Assembly (NCBI GenBank): GCA_002389905.1
Contig: DGRE01000070.1
Location: forward strand, 65,364 to 129,363
Reading direction: 5' to 3'
DNA from: Hungatella sp. UBA4396
Lineage (GTDB): Bacteria > Bacillota > Clostridia > Lachnospirales > Lachnospiraceae
Length of the DNA stretch: 64,000 bases
In this document: in pieces, positions 59,000-64,000 of the stretch
How positions within the stretch are numbered: position 1 is the first letter of the stretch
How the letters are laid out: each line of letters starts with the position of its first letter
Program-made: the position numbers and the translations under genes
The notes under the pieces: model-generated
Databases searched by the model: none
What the model saw: only the letters and a program-made list of their open reading frames with translations
Told to the model about the DNA's origin: nothing

Positions 59000-59896
59000 T
59001 TGAAGTATATCAATGAGCTTTTAAAAGGGCTGATCATTGGTGCGGCAAACATACTTCCGGGAATCAGCGGAGGGGTGCTGGCTATTTCCATGGGAGTGTA
59101 TGATAAGATCATCCATGCGGTGAACCGTCTGTTTAAGGAGCCGGTAAAAAGCTTCCGGATTCTCCTTCCTTATGGAATCGGGGCTTTGGCTGGAATTGTG
59201 TTTCTCTCCCTGGCCTTTGAATATCTTTTTTATACATATCCCCTTCAGACGAAAATGGCGTTTCTGGGAATGATCGGCGGAGGGCTTCCTTCCCTGTTCC
59301 GGAAAGGATTTCCAAAAGGCGGAAAAGGCAAGATGGCGGGGCTGGTGGCCGCATGCCTGACCTGCGGGGCAGTGATTTTATTTACCTTTGCTGCTGAAAG
59401 GATGATTACCGGCAGTCAGGGCGGAGCGGAAATGGCATCGGGAGCTGCCTGGCTTTCTTCGGGGACTTACTGGGTTCCTGTTTTATTCCTGATCGGCATG
59501 ATTGGGGCAGCTACCATGGTAATTCCGGGAATCAGCGGTTCCATGATCATGATGATGCTGGGATTTTACGAGCCCATTCTCCAGACTAATAATGCCTGTA
59601 TACGGGCTTTATCTGCTCTTGATTTTAACAGCCTATTTACCAATGGAATCGTGATGGTTCCATACTATGCCGGTCTTGCTGCTGGGATATTTTTATTTGC
59701 AAGGGTAGTGGAAGGGCTTTTAAGCCGCCATGAACAGAGGATGTACCAGGTTATTATGGGGCTGGTTTTTTCTTCACCTTTTGTCGTATTGTGGGATGTG
59801 ACATGGAACAGTGTCATGACTCACCAGATACTGGCGGGCATTTCTTTGAGCCTTCTTGGATATGTCTGTGCTGTAGGACTGGGCGGGGAAGGATAA
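59000..59896 (+). CDS. DUF368 polyprenyl-phosphate transporter family protein (second copy)
   Basis: A 298-residue polytopic membrane protein. The two DUF368 repeats read ILPGISGGVLAISMGVYDKIIHA (about residues 20-42) and VIPGISGSMIMMMLGFYEPIL (about 174-194). It begins with TTG, six bases after AGGAGG. It is more divergent from the 23215 copy than expected for a recent duplication, so the two may act under different conditions or in sporulation versus growth. Confidence 0.88.
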   Translation: MKYINELLKGLIIGAANILPGISGGVLAISMGVYDKIIHAVNRLFKEPVKSFRILLPYGIGALAGIVFLSLAFEYLFYTYPLQTKMAFLGMIGGGLPSLFRKGFPKGGKGKMAGLVAACLTCGAVILFTFAAERMITGSQGGAEMASGAAWLSSGTYWVPVLFLIGMIGAATMVIPGISGSMIMMMLGFYEPILQTNNACIRALSALDFNSLFTNGIVMVPYYAGLAAGIFLFARVVEGLLSRHEQRMYQVIMGLVFSSPFVVLWDVTWNSVMTHQILAGISLSLLGYVCAVGLGGEG

Positions 59897-59901
59897 ATAA
59901 A

Positions 59902-59943
59902 AAGCCGCTAAAGGCCGATAATAACGGCCCTTAGCGGTTTTTT
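59902..59943. terminator. Terminator between DUF368 and sleC
   Basis: AAGCCGCTAA-GGCCG pairs with CGGCC-TTAGCGGTT and continues into TTTT; A-rich on the other side, so it can serve both convergent genes. Confidence 0.9.
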
Positions 59944-59964
59944 CTATGGAGGTAATGATTGAAC

Positions 59965-61230
59965 CTAAGAATACTCCGCAATCCTGGTGATTCCCACATA
60001 GATATGGGAAATCCGGTACCAGGTGGGAAAATCGATCACTCCGGTGGCCGGGAGCCCGAAGATGGTCTGGAACTCGCGGACTGCCTCTGCTGTTGCAGGG
60101 CCGAAGATTCCGTCGGCAGTGATCTGTGGGATGGCCGTATAAACACCGGCAATGGTACTGAGCTGATCCTGAACCTGCTGGACCTTTTCACCGCTGGAGC
60201 CTAAGGTCAGATTGTAGCCGGGCCAGGAGGAAGGAACGCCGGCGATCTGTTCCGCCGTGTTGATGTACATGTTGCTTCCGTAGAAATACCGGAGAATTTC
60301 AATGGCAGTGTATCCCTGTTCGCCCAGATTCTTGCTGCCCCACTGCGTCATCCAGTTTGGACACTGAACCCGGTTTCCGTCACAGTATTGGGTAAGTATG
60401 GGCTGCCTGACGCCTGGGCGGGATAAATAGCTGTTAAAAATTTCATCCACAACCTGGGCAATGCTTTCATAAATATTCCGTCCATGAATCCACTTATGAT
60501 CAAAAGCAGTGGATGAAGTGATGGTAAAGTTATAGCCCTGATTCCTGTACCATTCCGTATAAACCCGGTTTAAGGTAAAGCTCATAATAGCCAGAACATT
60601 GGCAATAATAGTCTCCCTGGGCCAGGTCGCATAAATTTCACTGGAGGCCACGTTTTTAATGTAATCCCGGTAGGGGACATAATAATTGGTGGCAGTGGGA
60701 TCGGTGGGAACTCCGTCATGGACAATGACGGTCTGGGGAACCACAACCTGGCTTAATACGATTTCTCCGGTTTCTGCCACAGGCTTTATTTCGTCTTCCG
60801 CAATTTTGGGAGGGTAGTATCCATAAAGTGTGTGGTCGGGAATGACAATGGGAACGTCAGGAGAAACTGCATCTGCAACGGGAATCATGCGCACCGGCTG
60901 GAGTGCCAGAGTTTCGGCCAGAATTTCCGTTCCCGAAATTACAACCGGCTCAAAGCCCTGGGCGCGGACCAGGAGAGAATATTCCGAATAAGGCTGAATA
61001 AGGCCCGGCGATAAGCTTAAGTCAATGGGAGGTGCAGACAAACTTACATTTTCCGTTTGTCCTGATACGTTTGTGGTAACCTGTTCCAGAATGCTTTGCG
61101 GTTCTCCTTTATAAGAAATGGATATTTCTGCACCCTGTATGGGAAAATTGCTTTCCGCAGAAACCACATCTACCTGAAGAAGCCCTGTAGAAGAATTTTG
61201 CTGTGCGGCCAGTGTCTTGCAGCGAATCAT
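59965..61230 (-). CDS. sleC: SleC-like spore cortex-lytic enzyme
   Basis: A 421-residue protein with the clostridial SleC arrangement: N-terminal region (VDVVSAESNFPIQGAEISI; MIPVADAVSPDVPIVIP), a central lytic domain (ETIIANVLAIMSFTLNRVYTEWY; DGNRVQCPNWMTQWGSK) and a C-terminal peptidoglycan-binding domain (LGSSGEKVQQVQDQLSTIAG; GIFGPATAEAVREFQ). SleC degrades spore cortex peptidoglycan at germination after activation by Csp proteases, which are not in this window. AAGGGGC precedes ATG 61230. Confidence 0.88.
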   Translation of the reverse strand: MIRCKTLAAQQNSSTGLLQVDVVSAESNFPIQGAEISISYKGEPQSILEQVTTNVSGQTENVSLSAPPIDLSLSPGLIQPYSEYSLLVRAQGFEPVVISGTEILAETLALQPVRMIPVADAVSPDVPIVIPDHTLYGYYPPKIAEDEIKPVAETGEIVLSQVVVPQTVIVHDGVPTDPTATNYYVPYRDYIKNVASSEIYATWPRETIIANVLAIMSFTLNRVYTEWYRNQGYNFTITSSTAFDHKWIHGRNIYESIAQVVDEIFNSYLSRPGVRQPILTQYCDGNRVQCPNWMTQWGSKNLGEQGYTAIEILRYFYGSNMYINTAEQIAGVPSSWPGYNLTLGSSGEKVQQVQDQLSTIAGVYTAIPQITADGIFGPATAEAVREFQTIFGLPATGVIDFPTWYRISHIYVGITRIAEYS

Positions 61231-61292
61231 AAAATGCCCCTTGTTTGAGATAATTATTATAAATATATTAAAGGGCAGTAGGAATGATTACA

Positions 61293-61333
61293 AAAGCCCT
61301 GCAGGATGGAAAATTATCCTGCAGGGAGCTTTT
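61293..61333 (-). terminator. Terminator of the small minus-strand gene
   Basis: CCTGCAGGAT and ATCCTGCAGG form a 10-bp perfect stem flanked by AAAAGC and GCTTTT, suited to termination in either direction. Confidence 0.8.
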
Positions 61334-61547
61334 AGAAAAAGGAGTTTTTTGGTTCATGAAACATGGATTCTACATAGTTTCTCATTTCCTCGCGGCTTTC
61401 AATGGATCTGGCGCCGTTGACGATTCTGTTCCGCTCCGGTTCGGTCAGCCCTGCAAAACGGGCCAGAATGTCGGAATGCTGTGCCAGCTCCATGGTAAAA
61501 CCAATGGGCAGTTCGCTGTTATCAATCATCATCATCACCTCTTTCAT
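61332..61547 (-). CDS. Small conserved hypothetical protein
   Basis: About 71 residues from ATG 61547 (GGAG six bases upstream); a TTG at 61568 and later ATGs (near 61535-61529, after GAGGTG) are alternatives. The sequence MMMIDNSELPIGFTMELAQHSDILARFAGLTEPERNRIV, read in two parts, looks helical, soluble and protein-like, with NGARSIESREEMRNYVESM at the end. Similar small proteins are familiar from Lachnospiraceae genomes but have no known function. Confidence 0.6.
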   Translation of the reverse strand: MKEVMMMIDNSELPIGFTMELAQHSDILARFAGLTEPERNRIVNGARSIESREEMRNYVESMFHEPKNSFF

Positions 61548-61691
61548 AGTCTGCTCCAATGATTCCAAAAGTATGCGTCAAAAGAAAGTGCCAGTTTGTT
61601 TTTGAATATTTATTCATTGTATTTAGTAAAATGGCTTAAAAATACATAGGATATGCATAAAAATATAGTAAAATAAATCTGCAGAAAATAG

Positions 61692-61720
61692 TTGAAAAAT
61701 CTTCCGGGATCATGTATAAT
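61692..61720 (+). promoter_or_regulatory. carAB promoter
   Basis: TTGAAA (61692-61697) and TATAAT (61715-61720, with TG extension) are 17 bp apart. No PyrR-type attenuator is visible in the short leader. Confidence 0.75.
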
Positions 61721-61788
61721 CTATTCAATTTGGGCAGACTTAAGCAGACTCAAAAACCATACACTCAGAGAAAGGATGGATTTTGCGT

Positions 61789-62877
61789 ATGAAAGCTTTT
61801 TTGATACTAGAAGACGGAACTGTTTTTACAGGGACCAGTATTGGTTCATCCCGGGAAGTAATCAGTGAAATCGTATTCAATACTTCCATGACCGGTTATT
61901 TAGAAGTTCTCACCGACCCCTCCTATGCGGGGCAGGCTGTTGTGATGACTTATCCCCTGATCGGTAATTACGGCATTTGTTATGAAGATATGGAGTCATT
62001 TAAACCATGGCCGAAAGGCTTTCTTGTCAGAGAATTATCTAGAATTCCCAGCAATTTCAGATGCGGGGATACCATTCAGCATTTCTTAGAAGTATATGAT
62101 ATTCCAGGTATCAGCGGTATTGATACAAGAACCCTAACAAAAATTTTAAGAGAAAAAGGTACTATGAACGGCATGATTACAACCAATGAAGGTTTTGATC
62201 TTGACGAAGTCATTGAACGTATGAAAAAATATTCTGTTGAAGGAGTTGTAAAAGCCACTACCTGCAAGGAAACCCATGTCCTTCCGGGAGAAGGGAAAAA
62301 GGTGGCCCTTTTGGATCTTGGAGCCAAGAAAAACATTGCCCGCTCCCTGCAGGAACGAGGCTGCCAGGTAACCGTGTATCCTGCATACACAAAAGCAGAG
62401 GAAATTCTTTCTTCAAACCCTGACGGCATCATGCTTTCCAACGGCCCCGGCGATCCCAAGGAGTGTAAGGAAATCATTGAAGAAATTAAGAAGCTGTATC
62501 AGTCCGGTGTTCCCATTTTTGCCATCTGTCTGGGACACCAGCTTATGGCCCTGGCCACGGGAGCTGATACCCACAAGCTGAAATACGGCCACAGGGGAGG
62601 AAACCATCCGGTAAAGGATTTGGAAACAGGACGGGTGTACATATCCTCCCAAAACCATGGTTATGTGGTGGATATGGACACAGTTGATCCGGCTGTTGCA
62701 GAGGCCGCATTTATAAACGTCAATGACGGGACCAATGAGGGCTTAAAATACAAAGGCAAAAACATATTTACCGTCCAGTACCACCCCGAAGCCTGTCCCG
62801 GCCCCCAGGATTCCAGTTACTTATTTGACCGTTTCTTGAAAATGATGGAGGTAGACGATCATGCCCAGAAATCATGA
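61789..62877 (+). CDS. carA: Carbamoyl-phosphate synthase small subunit
   Basis: A 362-residue glutaminase subunit that supplies ammonia to CarB for carbamoyl phosphate, the precursor of pyrimidines and arginine. The N-terminal CPSase domain (LEDGTVFTGTSIGS; FNTSMTGYLEVLTDPSYAGQ) precedes a class-I glutamine amidotransferase domain with catalytic Cys in FAICLGHQLMALA (about residue 245) and His/Glu in QYHPEACPGPQDS. ATG 61789 is used; TTG 61783 is an alternative. It overlaps carB by 17 bases. Confidence 0.95.
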   Translation: MKAFLILEDGTVFTGTSIGSSREVISEIVFNTSMTGYLEVLTDPSYAGQAVVMTYPLIGNYGICYEDMESFKPWPKGFLVRELSRIPSNFRCGDTIQHFLEVYDIPGISGIDTRTLTKILREKGTMNGMITTNEGFDLDEVIERMKKYSVEGVVKATTCKETHVLPGEGKKVALLDLGAKKNIARSLQERGCQVTVYPAYTKAEEILSSNPDGIMLSNGPGDPKECKEIIEEIKKLYQSGVPIFAICLGHQLMALATGADTHKLKYGHRGGNHPVKDLETGRVYISSQNHGYVVDMDTVDPAVAEAAFINVNDGTNEGLKYKGKNIFTVQYHPEACPGPQDSSYLFDRFLKMMEVDDHAQKS

Positions 62878-64000
62878 TATAAAAAAGGTGCTGGTCCTTG
62901 GTTCAGGGCCTATCATCATCGGACAGGCAGCAGAATTTGACTATGCGGGAACCCAGGCCTGCCGCTCCCTGAGAGAAGAGGGAATTGAAGTCATTCTCTT
63001 AAACTCCAACCCGGCAACCATTATGACGGATAAGGACATTGCGGATAAAGTATACATTGAACCTTTAACTCTGGAAACAGTGGAACAGCTGATCTTAAAG
63101 GAAAGGCCGGACAGCGTTCTCCCCACTTTAGGCGGTCAGGCAGGCTTAAACCTTGCCATGGAGCTGGAGGATGCCGGATTCTTAAAAGAGCATAATGTAA
63201 GGCTTATCGGAACAACCGCCCTCACCATTAAAAAGGCGGAAGACCGGGAAATGTTTAAAAATACCATGGAAAAGATCGGGGAGCCTGTAGCCCCTTCCGA
63301 TATTGTAGAATGTGTGGAGGACGGCTTGCGGGTTGCCCAGGAAATCGGATATCCGGTGGTTCTCCGCCCGGCCTACACTTTAGGAGGCTCCGGAGGGGGA
63401 ATTGCCAAGGACCCTGCCCAGTGCCGTGAAATCCTTGAAAACGGCCTCCGCCTTTCCCGTGTGGGGCAGGTTCTGGTGGAACGGTGCATCGCAGGCTGGA
63501 AGGAAATCGAATACGAGGTTATGCGGGACGGCGCAGGAAACGTGATCACCGTATGCAACATGGAAAACTTAGACCCGGTGGGAGTCCATACGGGAGACAG
63601 CATTGTGGTGGCCCCTTCCCAGACCTTGGGAGATAAGGAATACCAGATGCTGCGAACCTCTGCCCTTAGGATCATCAGCGAACTGGAAATCACCGGAGGC
63701 TGCAACGTCCAGTATGCCCTTCACCCGGAAAGCTTTGAATACTGCGTCATTGAAGTAAATCCCCGTGTCAGCCGTTCCTCGGCCCTGGCTTCCAAGGCCA
63801 CAGGCTATCCCATTGCCAAGGTTGCGGCCAAAATCGCCCTGGGATACCACTTGGACGAGATCAGAAACGGGGTCACAAAGAAAACCTATGCAAGCTTTGA
63901 ACCCATGCTGGATTACTGCGTGGTCAAGATGCCCCGCCTTCCCTTTGACAAATTTTTAAGTGCCAAACGGACCCTTGGAACCCAGATGAAGGCCACGGGA
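62861..64000 (+). CDS. carB: Carbamoyl-phosphate synthase large subunit (5' part)
   Basis: The first 380 codons of CarB, cut by the window end (full length is about 1,065 residues). The frame starts ATG at 62861 inside the carA 3' end and reads KKVLVLGSGPIIIGQAAEFD, followed by AGTQACRSLREEG, NSNPATIMTD, the ATP-grasp signature VVLRPAYTLGGSGGGIA and ENLDPVGVHTGDSIVVAPSQTL. This part holds the carboxy-phosphate-forming domain. Overlap with carA implies coupled translation of the two subunits. Confidence 0.97.
   Translation, partial: MPRNHDIKKVLVLGSGPIIIGQAAEFDYAGTQACRSLREEGIEVILLNSNPATIMTDKDIADKVYIEPLTLETVEQLILKERPDSVLPTLGGQAGLNLAMELEDAGFLKEHNVRLIGTTALTIKKAEDREMFKNTMEKIGEPVAPSDIVECVEDGLRVAQEIGYPVVLRPAYTLGGSGGGIAKDPAQCREILENGLRLSRVGQVLVERCIAGWKEIEYEVMRDGAGNVITVCNMENLDPVGVHTGDSIVVAPSQTLGDKEYQMLRTSALRIISELEITGGCNVQYALHPESFEYCVIEVNPRVSRSSALASKATGYPIAKVAAKIALGYHLDEIRNGVTKKTYASFEPMLDYCVVKMPRLPFDKFLSAKRTLGTQMKATG

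Noticed and set aside
61570..61690. PyrR attenuator or other riboswitch ahead of carA
   Set aside because: The carA leader after the promoter is about 60 bases with no terminator or PyrR loop sequence.

Overview
The window looks like a chromosomal segment of a spore-forming, anaerobic Gram-positive bacterium of the Lachnospiraceae (Lachnoclostridium/Lacrimispora type). The evidence is: strong GGAGG ribosome-binding sites; lysine synthesis by the LL-diaminopimelate aminotransferase route; a CdaA/CdaR pair; type-I glutamine synthetase next to an ANTAR protein; SleC, YtvI-like and CwlC-like spore proteins; and clostridial membrane families such as DUF368, DUF3810 and DUF2207. The genus is inferred, not proven.

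Bases 1-15,985 form an accessory region that begins right after the 3' end of guaA. It holds small stress and transport genes (yjdF with its riboswitch, a MarR/flavodoxin pair, a spore-photoproduct-lyase-like radical SAM gene, GNAT and ClbS-like genes, several membrane proteins) mixed with gene debris: a YdeI gene lacking its 5' end, a GNAT tail, a recombinase tail, a DUF2975 gene cut by an IS30 element, a DUF3788-like stub and a frameshifted remnant at 12.7 kb. This is what a decayed mobile island at guaA would look like.

Bases 15,986-24,060 carry a LysR regulator, a NikABCDE-type ABC importer and an aspartoacylase-like metallohydrolase, then a convergent DUF368 gene. The nikC reading frame has a premature TGA 15 codons before its natural TAATG junction with nikD. 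At 24,297-31,508 come a chemoreceptor overlapping an FMN-binding lipoprotein gene, then a MacAB-like efflux set with two paralogous permeases.

From 31,565 to 37,391 lies an apparent operon of two membrane proteins, cdaA, cdaR, ptsH and ptsI. It is preceded by a leader that can fold into a four-way junction plus a fourth hairpin; this is the most unusual object in the window. Next are a Wzy-like polymerase, a long hairpin element, a DUF4349 lipoprotein, a DapF-like protein lacking both catalytic cysteines, a PAS-GGDEF-EAL protein, two aminotransferases (the second HisC), a YtvI-like permease, a GH25 lysozyme and a MATE exporter.

The segment 49,817-52,436 is a cadmium/zinc resistance operon (CadC-type repressor, separate HMA chaperone, P1B ATPase). 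It is followed by a nitrogen and lysine block: glnA with a terminator-containing leader and a 52-bp tandem repeat, an ANTAR protein, dapF and dapL. The end of the window has an Lrp regulator with an attenuator-like leader, a CwlC-like amidase, a HAD phosphatase, a second DUF368 gene, SleC, a small unknown gene, carA and the 5' part of carB. No tRNA, rRNA or CRISPR array was seen.
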